Assembly: GCA_030247885.1 (NCBI GenBank)
Contig: JAPDRO010000009.1
Span: 558,001 to 622,000, forward strand
Source of the DNA: Taxawa tesnikishii (nom. ined.)
Taxonomy: Eukaryota > Ascomycota > Dothideomycetes > Dothideales
DNA: 64,000 nt
Direction of reading: 5' to 3'
Below are positions 24,001 to 35,265 of the stretch, in pieces. Position 1 is the stretch's first letter. Each line of letters starts with the position of its first letter. The notes beneath the pieces were generated by a model. It was not told the DNA's origin. It made no database searches and was given only the letters and a program-made list of their open reading frames with translations. The translations under genes were made by a program, and so were the position numbers.

Positions 24001-24689
24001 GCTGGGTAAGATAGGTGTCTGGTGTTCGACTCGTCGTATGCTTGCCTAACAAATGAAGCGGCAATTGGAGAGAAGATACAGAGGAAAGACAAAGGCGCTC
24101 GGTGGAATTTATCAGGCACGGTCTCTACCGAGAGGACACATGGCAGCTTGAGCTTCATGTAACCGACGCCTACGCCTAAGCCTAAACAGGCAAGCGGCTT
24201 TAGCGGAGGGCACCAGGACCCAGGACCCCGCATCTTGTTTGTTTTAGGCGCGTCTTCCAGTCCCTTCTACTTCACCTTCACCACCAAATCATCAGCGTGT
24301 CTCACGCTGCAGGAACACAGACAACACGTGTCAAGACGTTGCCTTGCAGTCCGCAATTACCTCTCCGCCGCCTGCATCATCTTGTGCGGCATTGAGATGG
24401 CACGGGCAAATCCGGTTCAACGCCCGCACCGTTTGCATAAGGCATGCTGCCGGAAGCGCAAACCCTGCGTCTAGTCCAGTCCTCTACAAGCCGGATATTC
24501 TCGTACGTCGTCGTAGGGCAGCCAATGCCAAATGCAAAACTGCACCACCATGTTCATCGTTCCAGTCACAAACCCCATTTCTGACACGGCAAGGAACTTT
24601 CATTATATACCATATCTGCCCAACAAAAACAACCCTAAAGATTTACTAGGAATAGAAACCCGGGCAAATACCAACCCACACCCTCGCAT
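24001..24689. other. intergenic region
   Basis: Upstream of calnexin and downstream of the Crh-like gene. TAAGCCTAAACAGGC lies near 24178. ER-stress elements could be expected here but none was recognised with confidence. No gene seen. Confidence 0.4.
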
Positions 24690-27600
24690 CTACCGTCTTT
24701 CATATAGTTTCTGCCAGATCTCCTTCCAGTCCGGCACGGTCAGATTCCATCCTCCTCTTCCATCCGATTCGAGGTGCTGCGCCATCCAATCCCACAGTCG
24801 GGGCAGCGCATTCGTACTCGATGCAGCAGGGGCGTCTGGACACGGAATCGACACTTGGGAACCTCCTGGGGCCGCAGACGACGCGGCGGACGAGGTCTGT
24901 GAGCCGGCGGAGGTGGCGTACGAGGAGAGGCTGTTCGCGATGGATGATGACGTCGAGCTCGCGGAGGAGGCGGCCTTCGAAGTGCTGGCGGAGCCAGTCG
25001 CAGCTTCCGCATCAGTCGACGATTTTCCATCACCCTTCACCAACAACGCCGAATCGACCTTGGAGTCGTTCGACGCAGCCGTGATCGTTTTCTTGAGGTA
25101 GCATGTGCCATTGCTGTTTCCGCTCACGAACGCGAATCCCAGACATCCAGGCGTCATGTCACAGATCGGGAAACAGCCAGCAAACTCTGTGGTCACGTTG
25201 GCTGTTAGGTCGCCGCCCCAGTGGTCGGTACCGCACTGGAGGGTGTACGTTTTGTTCAAGAGATCCACGTGCGTCTTGCCGATCTTAGCCATGACGTCGC
25301 AAAGAGGCGGGTTGGGCGTGGTGGACGCCGCGTTCAGAGGACCGTTGGTCGTGCTGGTGCTCGTGCAGGTCGTCGTCTTGGTTCGAGTGATCGTTGAGGT
25401 TATGGTGGAGGTTGTCCTGCTGTTCGTCGTTCCATCGCTCGACGGATATCTCGTCTGTGGTGCTATTGGAGGACCGCTGGTGGGGCCGGTCGCAGTCGAG
25501 CTGCCAGCTTGCTGAGACGGAGCGGAAGACGAAGCGACGTCAGCAGGTGACATGGCACCAGAAGGCGAAGTTGAGATGACAGGCAGGTCGTCTTGGTCAG
25601 GGTACACGGACAATCCGTAACCGTTAACGTGGTCTCTTCGCTGACCGTGTAGGTTTTGCTGTTGACGGTCAGAGTTGTCGGCTCTGAACAGTAGGTGGTC
25701 AGTGTGGAGACAATGTGGGTTGTGGTGTAAGTGGACATGGTGGAAGGAACGTCGGTGGGTGAGACCGTAGCGGAGAGTGAAGCCGAGCCGGCAGGAGCGT
25801 TTGACGGGGCGGTGCTGACAGGCATCATAGTTGAAGTGGTCTTCGTCAGAGTACAGGGGCAATCCGTAATCGTGAGCGTGCTCTCAGTGGTGACGGTGTA
25901 AGTCTGGCTGTTGACGGTGAGTGTGGTTGGCTCTGAGCAATAAGTAGTCAGCGTGGAGACGATGTGTGTTGTGGTGTAGGTGGACATGGTGCTGGAAACG
26001 CTTGACGATGATGGAACAGCCTTTGTCGCGCTGTACGTGTTGAGCGAAGGCGTGGCTGCGAGAGAAGATGCAGACGACAATGCAGATTTGGATGGACCAG
26101 ATGAAGAGACCTTGCTTGACAAAGGGGATGCGCTGGCAACGGGCACCATAGTCGAGGTGGTTTTCGTCAAGGTGCAAGGACAGTCTGTTATCGTAAGCGT
26201 ACTCTCAGAGGTGACCGTGTAGGTCTTGCTGTTAATGGTCAACTTGGTTGCGGACGGACAGTAGGTCGTGAGTGTGGAGACGACGTGAATCGTGGTATAA
26301 GTAGAAGCGATACTTGACAAAGCAGCTTTCTTTGACGAAGACGCAGCTTTGCTAGAAGCCGAAGGAGCCGAAGAAGCTTTGCTGGATACCGAAGACGAGG
26401 AGGAAGATCCAGGAGCGCGCACTTCAATGCGTTTAGCCGTCCAGACGTAGCTCGTGACGTTCAGGCTTGTAAGATGCGATTTTAGATAGCAAGCCATAGA
26501 TGGCGCGACGTAAGACACATCCACGCATCCCTTTGTGGCATCGCAAAGTTCGATGCAAGATCCGAAGTTTGGTGTTACTGCCGAAGACATGTCGCCGCCG
26601 CGGTAATCGATGCCACAAAGGATCTCGTAAACGCCGTGGTGTTCGGCAGTGTAGGTCGTTCCGTTCATCTTCTTGTCTTCGCAGGTCAGTCGAGTCGTGT
26701 TGGTGTTGCTGTATGACGGCAAGTCTGATGACAGGGAGGTAGCGGCGGTCGCTGGCTTGCTTGAGGCGATCCTTTCGGTCGTGGCTTTGTTTGTGGATGC
26801 GGCAGTGACTTTGATGGACGAGACAGCACTTGAGGATCCAGATGAAGACGCTGCTCCCGGCGAGCCGGATGATGCGTGCGAAAAAGTGGCACTTGATGAA
26901 GAAGAGGCCTTGCCGGAAGACGAAGGTGCAACACTGCTCGAGGTGGTATGAGTCAGAGTCACCGGGCCTGAGATTGTCAATGTGGTGGCCGAGCTGACAG
27001 GGTAAGTTCTGTTGTTTATAGTAAGCGTGGTGGCGGAGGGACAGTACGTGGTCACGGTGGAGACGATGTGGGTAGTGGTGTAGACCGAGGCAGCACTGGA
27101 CGACTTGACGGACGATGAAGACGTTTTCGTGCTCGAAGCCTCTTGCGTCGACGAGGTGGCGACAAAGGAACCCTTGCTCGAGGAGGTCGCGCTTCCCGAC
27201 TTCGACCCGGATAATGTGATCGTAGTCGCACAGCCAGGTCCGGTACACGCCGCCTTGCTGGTTCCGGAGAATATGTATGACTGCGAGAGACTGTTGGTGC
27301 CTGATGCCTTACTCGACGAACTCGACGTTTTGCTTGCGCTCGACGTTTTGCTTGTTGAAGACGTGAGAATAGAACCGATGCTGGTAACCTGACTCGTAAT
27401 CGACTGTATGACCGATTTTGCTGTGACTGAAGGATTTCCAGTGGTTCCGGCGAATTGCGATCCAAGCGAGGCCAAAGAAGACTTGACTTGGGAGACGATG
27501 GAGCTGCTGGCACTGGGCGCCAACGATGGCAAGGAAGTGACCGTTGCTGTGGTACTGATGGAAACAGGCTCCTTCAAAAGCTGAATACTCTGCCATCTGC

Positions 27601-28420
27601 CGGTACGGTCTGTGTAGTTGTACGCATACGCCGGGTTCGCATTGACAATGTTAACGCTCTTAACATACATCGTGAATGGAGCAAGCGAGAGGTTCGTGTG
27701 GCCTCCCGCCCAGTTCCAGGTACCGTAGTCCGCACTTGGGTCACCGCCATCCCACAAGCCAAGCTGGAGCTTCGAGGGCGTCTGAGGGTACTGATGAGTG
27801 TTGTTGTCGCAGCTAGACGCAAGGAGCGTGCGGATGATGACACCGTCAACTGACCAGGTGATTGACTCCGGAGTCCAGTCGATCGTGTAGGTGTGGTAGG
27901 TAGTCTGGGGCGATTTGACATTGAAGTACTGACCGCGGTCGTAGTTGCCCGTGATACCCTTGCCGAAGTAGTTGTTTTGACCTTTGCCCGCGGAGCTTGT
28001 GTCTCCGAAGTTGTTGCCGCTGAATTCCCAGTCAATCTCGTCGAAGTCATCGGACATGAGCACAGAACTGCTAATGATGCCCACGCCAGGAGCTACCTGC
28101 ATAACAACGTCGATTTTGCCGAAGAGCATGTAGAAGTCGGTCCAGATCTGCGGAGCATCATAGCGTTTGGCGAAGCTAAACTCGGCACCCTTAGGACCGA
28201 AGGTAACATTTTCGTAGTTTGCCAGGATCCAGTGATCGGGCCATCCGGTGATCTTGGTGAAGTCGATGAAGTATGTTGTATCAGTGAGCCCACGATTGGG
28301 GGTGCAAGCACCGGTAGCATTTTTGACAGGGTTACACGGCCAGTACTGCCCGTCGTAGCGCTGGGCGGAGGAAATTCCAAGGGTTGCAAGCCCGATAAAT
28401 AGAGCAGCAAGGGGAAACAT
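24690..28420 (-). CDS. secreted Crh-like GH16 cell-wall transglycosylase with repeats and apple-like modules
   Basis: About 1243 residues, no intron. The signal peptide is MFPLAALFIGLATLGISSAQ. The GH16 domain (about residues 20-290) has the catalytic DEIDWE at 127-132, with HTYTIDWTPESITWSVDG and WNWAGG; Crh enzymes link chitin to beta-glucan in the wall. Then come Ser/Thr-rich linkers, four copies of a YTTTHIVSTLTTYC unit (about 442-494, 704-756, 810-862, 893-947), and two Cys-rich apple/PAN-like modules (about 575-653 and 1037-1117; CGIDYRGGDMSSAV and CGTDHWGGDLTANV). The C-terminus is hydrophilic, so there is no GPI signal. The frame moves one base near 25585, just after the fourth repeat; one base restores a length divisible by three. 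The start is the first ATG; the frame is open five codons further without one. Confidence 0.82.
25580..27093 (-). repeat. four copies of a coding repeat in the Crh-like gene
   Basis: Copies at about 26938-27093, 26152-26309, 25833-25989 and 25580-25741 encode a unit of roughly 52 residues: YTTxHxVSTxTTYC, then LTxNxxTYTV, then TLTITDCPCTLTKTTS. Copies 3 and 4 are nearly identical, copy 2 is close, and copy 1 is diverged and lacks the CPC. Order of decay suggests growth from the C-terminal side. Confidence 0.85.
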
Positions 28421-28982
28421 GTTGGAACGCAACAAAATGACGCCTGATGTTAGTATCGGAAGGTCGATAAGCTAGGAACGAGCAGCATCTCAGCATCTTG
28501 TGCTTTTCTCTGGTCAACAGTACAAAGAACGCGTACTTCCGAATGCGGCTGTTCTGCTGCAGCAACGACGAACAAAGACCGGCAGAGCCATATCTGTCAA
28601 GAAATTGATTCTGGGATCATGGGAAACAAAGAAAGGCATCAATGCCAAGGAAAACAATCCGAATGCATTCAAAAACTCGTGGATTCAAATTTAAAACATA
28701 CAAAGGCAGAAAGTTTTCGCTCAAGCACATCAGCCTAGCGGCGATGCAGAGTAGAGTAAGGCATCGGCCGCTAACTGAGACCCGGTATTGCTTCCGTTGT
28801 CATACCGGATAATCCACGCAGCCTTCCGTGTGCCTCTCTTGCAACGTAGTGTTGCCATGATCCTGTGTGCTTGTCAAATTCCTATGACTGTTCCTCCTTT
28901 GTGTAACATATGAATCCATCAATGTTTTCGCGATCTCGTCTGAGATCCTAATCAACATTCTCATGAGAGCTGTATTAGATGA
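28421..28982. other. intergenic region
   Basis: Upstream of the Crh-like gene and downstream of the next minus-strand gene. No gene or clear regulatory site seen. Confidence 0.45.
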
Positions 28983-29749
28983 TCAGTAATTCGGCTTGGA
29001 AGAGACCCAGTCCATATCGTTGCGCACCGTTTGCTCGTGTCTTCGCGCATCCAATCGAAGCGCCTCTTCCAAGAAGATAACCATGGTGCTTAACATAGCA
29101 TCTTCCGAGTCCACGCGTGAACCTCTGCGTGGTACACGTCCTCAAGCTCCTTCAGCTCTACAACCATGTCAACGTCCAGCAAGACCCTTCCAGCCTGGTC
29201 TCGAAATGGCTTGACACGAGTATCGCGCTTCCTGTTGAACTTGTTCTTTGATGCCATGACCTCCTGAACCGGGAATGCCAAGGCGAGCATCTCGTCAGTA
29301 AGGTGATGGGCTCTTATGACCGTTGTGATACTCTCTTGGTATGCCGCTTCGATGCGCTTGGTCTGCTGTTCAAGGAAAATGTCCAGGGTTTTGAGCTCGT
29401 CGGTCTTGTCATCCACAGATTCCATCCAGTTCTGAACTAAGGCGCGGTTCCACATACTGCAAAGTTCTTTTTCCTCGTCCTCGGAGTTTGCGTTCTCTGA
29501 GATAGCGCCAGGGCCATAGCTGATATAGGCGTCGGCAGCGATGATGCCTGGTTTTGCAATCATTGGACTGAAATCTTGCCTATAGGAAGGTGGAATGGCG
29601 TCCGAACCAACGTCTGAAGCTGTATCGCAAGTGAATGGGCCCCAAGTGAACCCAGGAAGAGTCGATGGTGGAGTCTGCATGATGACGGTGTCGTGCTTCG
29701 AGCCCGAAGGTGGAAATGGAGGCATCGCGGTTTTGCGGGCAGTATCCAT
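28983..29749 (-). CDS. uncharacterised protein with helical C-terminal half
   Basis: About 255 residues; family not recognised. The N-terminal 90 residues look disordered (PPFPPSGSKHD, PPSTLPGFTWGPF). From about residue 100 the protein is charged and probably helical: KTLDIFLEQQTKRIEAAY, AHHLTDEMLALAFPVQEVM, VVELKELEDVYHAEVHAW. The reading frame stops at 29090, but the adjoining frame continues as AMLSTMVIFLEEALRLDARR and ends at 28983 in WVSSKPNY. The two are linked by one missing base near 29107, not in a homopolymer. The sum is then divisible by three. The start is the first true ATG; the frame extends nine codons upstream without one. Function unknown. Confidence 0.55.
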
Positions 29750-30743
29750 CTCCCGAGTATGCTGTGTTGTATGCAACAGGAAAGGCTAATGCGATGCGAT
29801 ACTGGGCTGCGGGTTCGTTTCGGTAACCAAAGGAAGTTGAATGCTTTGGAAGAAGTGTCGGCCAGCAACTGAAAAGAGTTTCGAGAAGATGTTCGTAAAA
29901 AAAGCCAGGCTGAAGAAGGACTGTAGAAATGCAAGAGGATCAGTCGGTTTCTACGTGATCCAGAATGTGCAAGTCTTCCAAAGAGTCACTCACAGTAAAG
30001 GAGTGAAGGTGTCCGTTCTGAGACAGCATCAAAGTGTGCGACCGCAGCGTCTCTGCATGAGTGGAAGGAAAGACCTGTCTTTCAATCTATGAACGCGATT
30101 TCCAGACTACTCAGACGTGGCTTCCGGAAGTCAGATCGCTTGCCTGCTGGTTTGTTGAAAATACACCAGATAGTCCGCAATCCTGGTTTGTAGTGACACC
30201 ACGTCGAAATGGTTATATAGATGCGGTGGAGAGCTTTGACCACCGGTTACACTTTTCTGTTTTTCTGACTTTCTGCCACCAGTCGCCTCACCCACTCTTC
30301 ACTTTCTTGACCTGTACATCTGCTCATAAATGAAATCGATGCTTGGCTGAAGCAGAGTCTCGTACCTATACATGATGTAGGCGAGCTGGGTGCAATGTGT
30401 CTTTCACCTGTGTTTGGGGATAGCTTGAATTGCCCGTTTGGGATAGCACCAATAAGGATGCGCTCGTCCACCTGTCAAAGTATACAAGGTACACAATCCG
30501 ACAGCAGCTTCCTATAGCATTCTTCATTAGCCACGTTAGCGCCCACACAGGAGCTAAATGTCAGGCTGGTTATATCAGTCACCCAATCAAGCGTTCCTCA
30601 TAAAGTCCTCTACCCTTCCACATCAAGCAACCTCCGACGTGACAGCCAACCCCCTCTCATCTGAGCAAAAACCCATCGGACCAAGAGTGGGTCAACGGGT
30701 CCCCATCTCTGCTTGCTTTGGTAACGAGAAGTCGCATAGAACA
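29750..30743. other. intergenic region
   Basis: About 1 kb between divergent genes (uncharacterised minus-strand gene and the KGKG-tailed gene). Only short chance frames are present; none shows a family motif. Confidence 0.45.
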
Positions 30744-31494
30744 ATGGGCAGCCCAAAAGAGTGCTTTGCTCGCGTGAGTCCCAAGCCTCAGCGCGACGGC
30801 AACCGCGGGTCAAGTCCTTCGTGGCTCATGAAATGCAAAAGTCTCCCCGGCGGACCTAGCGGTCCTTAATCCCCACAGTTCGCTGGTGGAGCTTCACCGG
30901 CGACCTTCCTGTCAACAAGGGCTTCGGACGAGGCTGACTTCCTGCATCTGCCGCCAGCTGTCATGGAAATGGAGCCCCTCATCAGGCCATCTCTCATCAC
31001 ACAGAAGTCCTACACGGAGACGGATATCGCCAAAGACCTGGGCCGTAGCGCCACGCAATATGAGCGCGATCTCGCTGAGGTCCAGAGAGTGGGCAGCCAG
31101 GGTGTTGTACCTAGACAAGCAGACCGATGAGGAATTGTCGTAGGCCAGAAACGCATTCCATGACGGCAAGCTCGAAACCTGTCGCGGAATCTGCGTCGCC
31201 CTGATCCGCCGCCAGGACATCGACCGTGTGGTACGCATCAAAACCTTGCACGTCCTCGCCTCTATCTTTCCTCCGGACACCGCCCAAAGGTACATTGGAG
31301 AGGCTGAGAAGCACTGCGGTGAAGTTGATCAGGACGGTGACATCATCAAGAAGCTCAAGGGCCAGACGGAGGAGTTGAATGCCATCCTCAAAGCCAAGCT
31401 CGCCAAGGGCAGCAAGTCACCACTGATCATGGCGATGCGGAAGGGCAAGGGTAAGGGCAAGGGTAAGGGCAAGGGCAAGGGCAACGGTATGTAA
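30744..31494 (+). CDS. uncharacterised protein with Lys-Gly repeat tail
   Basis: 193 residues from three exons: 30744-30773, 30879-31079, 31144-31494, with introns of 105 nt (GTGAGT donor) and 64 nt (GTCCAG, weaker). All junctions are in phase 0. The model is supported because it removes a stop and joins ATQYERDLAE to ARNAFHDGKLETC, which reads as one helix. The body (residues 60-165) is likely all-helical, perhaps TPR-like (CVALIRRQDIDRVVRIKTL, YIGEAEKHCGEVDQDGD). The tail is a run of KG pairs from an AAGGGC/AAGGGT repeat (31438-31487) and ends NGM. No family recognised; it may be lineage-specific. Confidence 0.6.
31438..31487 (+). repeat. AAGGGY hexamer repeat inside a coding tail
   Basis: About eight tandem AAGGGC/AAGGGT units encode the Lys-Gly tail of the preceding gene. 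Copy number is likely to vary between strains. Confidence 0.85.
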
Positions 31495-32827
31495 ACCGCT
31501 CGTCAGTCTGAAGGGGAACAAGGTGAGCGCTGACATGTTCGTGGGCAGAGAGGGCCGACTCAGTGAACTCTGGATGGACGCAGCCTGAGAGCGAAAGATG
31601 ATGCGCTGCCGCGTCGTCTGCCCAGCCACGCGATGGGCCTCTAAACCAAATTTGGCAGAAACGGGATTGGCCCAGCCACATTTGCTCGATCGGTCGATAC
31701 TCTGACGCGGCTAAACAAGCAGAGAGCGATTATCAGCGTCTGTTGCTTCTGGCATGTCTCCCTCTCTACCGAACTGCGGCAGGCGAGCGCAAGCAGTCGC
31801 TTGAATCGCATTAGAAGGAAGACTAAGGTCAAGGACTTAGCGCGGTATTGGGAAAAGGTACGTTGATACAAACAAGGACAGGCGGGACAAAACGAGGGCC
31901 AGAATGCGGGTGAGAACATGGATGAGCTGATCCTTGCTGCGAGCGGGCGGAGCGTGTGGCTTTGTTGAACAATACGATAATACGGAAGCCACGACGTACT
32001 GTGGTGGCAATCAACAATCAGTCAGTCAGTCAGTCAGTCAGTCAGTCAGTCAGTCAATCAATCAAGCACGTGCAGTCGGTCGTCGCCCACTGTTGCAGCA
32101 ACGGTGCAAATCACAACAAATCACAGCGTAGCAACAGTGCAGATGGATCGCAGGAACAGGCAAGAACGCAGCAGATTGACGGTCCCAGTCCTAAGGCAGC
32201 GTGGAAAGCGTGGAGTGAATGATGTGATGTGGTGTGGCACGCTTGCTCGTGCTGGCCGGGTCTCTGTGTGGCTGCCGTCGGCTCCTTCTGCGTTGTTTTA
32301 AACGTGCACCGGAGCCTTCCATGGCCGTCATGCCGCATCAACGATTGATCGCCAGAACCGTCCGCATGGAATCCTGCCTCTCAACATTTCTATTCTCACA
32401 ACTGCATGGTACCCGATACGCGAGCCATCGTCATTGGCATACATCTCCCGTAGGCCCGTTTTAGAGTTCTGAGCCATCCCACTTCCGTCACTGGCGCCGC
32501 GTAATACACTACACGCAATCCCTGCTCTTCCGGACTTCTCTATCAAGCGCACAACCGCACTGCAAACGCGCACCAGCTGCTCTTCCCGTTGCTGCCACCT
32601 GCCATCTGCCATCTGCCATCGCGAGAGCCGTCTTCTGGAAGCTCTATCGTTAACTCTTCTTCCAACTCACAGTGTTTGCATCAGAACGTCTCAGTGCCGC
32701 TCGTTTGCTGAGATCGCGCAATCGTTATCACACAGCCCGCTCCTACCAGCCCTAACATTTCACCGAGCTCCGAAGCGTTGTCCACCCTCCACCTGCACCT
32801 GTAGCACTTCCGTAGCTCCAACACAGC
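31495..32827. other. intergenic region, promoter of the DUF2406 gene
   Basis: 1.3 kb without a convincing gene; includes the CAGT repeat listed separately. The last 250 bases are C/T-rich on the plus strand, as often seen just upstream of fungal starts. Confidence 0.5.
32015..32064. repeat. CAGT/CAAT tetranucleotide microsatellite
   Basis: About nine TCAG units followed by two or three TCAA units, about 760 bases upstream of the DUF2406 start codon. A related (TTGA)n tract occurs in the promoter of the 46.1-kb gene. Confidence 0.9.
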
Positions 32828-34199
32828 ATGGACCAGTCTCAATCTCCAGGAGAGCGGCCAAGGGCTCGCTCGCGCGGAATCAGCTTTCGCAGCGATAAGA
32901 GCAGCGGCTCCAAGCCGAAGGTGGACATTAGTGAGACTGCTGCGGAGAAGGCGCGGCGCGACAGTATCTGGAAGGGCGGATCGAAGGCCAACCCGAACGC
33001 TGCCATGAGTGAAGCTCAGCCCGGTGGTGCGTCCTCGTTTTCACTTGTACCAAATTCTGTGTTTTTGTTGTTACAACCATGGCTGTTGCTGCTCAAGTCG
33101 ACGAGAAAGCGCCTGTCGCTGACACACCCAAAGCTGCTGCTGTCTTCGAGAAGTCTACCCTTGCGTCCCTGCGTTCAATTGAGCACAAAGATGCCGATGG
33201 CAACCCTATCAGTAAGTCACACACTTAATCCGAACATTTCGGTCGCAGTATAGCTGACCAAAAGGGCAGCGGACCCTGATCTCTCCAATCCCACTCGGCC
33301 ACGTTGGGAGAGACCGCTGGACACGATTAGGTCTTTCGAGAGAGCCATTGATGGCGACTACAAGCGCAAATCAATGAGCAGGGCCGGTAACAACATGACA
33401 TCCTGCGTTACGCCTCTCCAATTTCACTTCTGACTCGTATTATAGCATCCTACGACCCTAGAGAACACTTCGCCGGCGGCGGCGGCGGTGGCCATTCGAG
33501 AAGGAGCAGCTACTATGGTGGTGGGTATAACCATAGTACATATCAATCCACAACTGAGGTTCTTCGTGCCCCAGGCTACGACTCTGGCTCTCAGGTTGGA
33601 GGCTACTACGCCAACCGCCGTCCAGACAGTTACTACGACAACTCAAGCCCCATTCCGTCTGCACCACCAACCAGAAACCGGTATGGGCAACGTGTGACGA
33701 GTGACACTCTCCCTCGTTCGGCGAGTCAAATGGGCTCCAGAAACGGCTTCTACCCGCAACACGGCTACCAGCAATCACACGACACCGTCTACACCAACGG
33801 CAGTGACAGCACCGGTCCGTGGGCCAATTCTACCGATCCTACTAGCAGCGAGAACAGCTCAATCGATAAGATGCATGCCAACGGCAAGCGGGTGTCGCCC
33901 CAACCGGTAGACAACTACGGATACGACGGATACAACGGCAACACTATCAGGGAAGAGTATGGACAGGACAACGAAGCTGGAGTGTATGGAGGACCAAGCG
34001 GGTACAACGGAGTGTCGGCAGTTCCTTCCCATGCCGCCCCTGCGCCAGCGGCGCGCGCTCCTATCAAGCTCGGTGGAGGGGTGGCACCCCTAGCTACGCT
34101 TCCCAAGGCGGTAGTCTTCCAACAATGACTCGTGGAACCCCAGGCAAGGAGGAGAAAAAGAAGGGTTGGCTCAGCAGACGATTCTCTAAGAAGGAATAA
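32828..34199 (+). CDS. DUF2406 family protein
   Basis: About 393 residues; function unknown, family widespread in ascomycetes. Exons: 32828-33023, 33098-33211, 33270-33386, 33446-34199; introns 58-74 nt, all GT-AG and in phase. The DUF2406 core is split over the first exons: LASLRSIEHKDADGNPITDP then PTRPRWERPLDTIRSFERAI and DGDYKRKSM. The C-terminal half is disordered, Tyr/Gly/Asn-rich (SSYYGGGYNHSTYQ, NYGYDGYNGN), and ends with the basic KKKGWLSRRFSKKE, a likely membrane- or nucleic-acid-binding tail. The frame slips one base in a C4 run (34087-34090) between GGVAP and SYASQGG; one restored base makes the length divisible by three. The start is the first ATG after a C/T-rich leader. Confidence 0.78.
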
Positions 34200-34815
34200 G
34201 GCGTTCTCTGCTCCGGACGAACAATGCACGGCGGCTGTTCTCGTGCGCTTCATGGTACATAATGACTAATGGGCATATCTCGGATTGGACTGAGTGTATG
34301 CGCTTTTTGCATCTCAGTGGCGTTTTGGGAACGGGGTGCCGTACATGGGTTGATGGGGAAACCACTTCGTTTCAGCCAGCGCGGAATGGGCGCGCTGAAG
34401 AGAGACGGAAAGAAAATGGTGGGAGACGAAGAACCTTTGTGCCCAGTATCAGTTGGCAGATATTGTGCGTTAGTGATGGGTCGCTGATCGGACGAAGACG
34501 GTGTTCGGGCGCGGCAGCTTTTTGCACGCTCGCCAACCCTACTCGTTCGGATTCCGTTGTGCAAACGCGACTTTCTACTGCTCATACGGTGGAAGAGCAG
34601 CAATCTGGGCAGCGTGCTTGTCTATTCCATCAGCTGCTCCTTCTGTCCATAAGACCCGGTTCACTTCTCACAATGTGAATCATGTTGCCCTCTACAAGAC
34701 AGACGCCTTGTGGGTACGAATCCTAGTGACGAAGTCAAAAACCGAAACGTTTCTTCCTACTGCTGCATGCTCGCATTCAAGGGGTATCATTCTCTCGACT
34801 TAACGCAAGCTGTAA
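34200..34815. other. intergenic, convergent 3' ends
   Basis: Between the DUF2406 gene (+) and VMA21 (-). Overlapping short frames on both strands are without family features. Confidence 0.45.
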
Positions 34816-35265
34816 CTACCGTGACTTCTTCTCCTTCTCCTCCAGCTCTGCACGCTCCGACTGATCATCCTTGAATGCTACGATCACATAACCTATCAAC
34901 ACAATATTCGCCACAATGGCAGCTGTCGCGCCCGCGTACGTCGAATTTCCTATCACAAAGCGTGTCAATAATGATGCAGCTTGAGGCACGTGATGTGTGG
35001 CGGCGGCGAACCTGAGAAGAGAGAGTTCAGCGTCAAGAAATAGGACCCAATGGGCATTATGATCATGGCGAAGGTGAAACCGAGGAGCTTGACGATGACA
35101 TTGCTGGCGGATAACGGGTTAGCGGGGTGATGATGATGATGTGAGTTTGAAGATGTGGGAGTCGTACGTAGGTACCGCGGGTGCGATGTTGGATTTGCCT
35201 TCGTCTTTTGTCTCGTCTTGGTCAATATGCGTCTTCTCTTGCGTCGTGATTCTTCTGGTCGCCAT
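34816..35265 (-). CDS. VMA21: V-ATPase assembly factor VMA21
   Basis: Small ER membrane chaperone that assembles the Vo sector of the vacuolar H+-ATPase. Exons: 35168-35265, 35012-35103, 34816-34949; introns of 64 and 62 nt; 107 residues, normal for the family. The first residues MATRRITTQEKTHIDQ and KSNIAPAVPT are characteristic. Two membrane segments are IVKLLGFTFAMIIMPIGSYF and ATAAIVANIVLIGYVIVAF, separated by the short luminal loop FSGNSTYAG. The C-terminus is LEEKEKKSR; yeast uses a dilysine ER-retrieval signal, and here KK lies at -4/-3 from the end, matching KKxx. The gene is intact and each exon boundary falls where fungal relatives usually have them. Confidence 0.95.
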
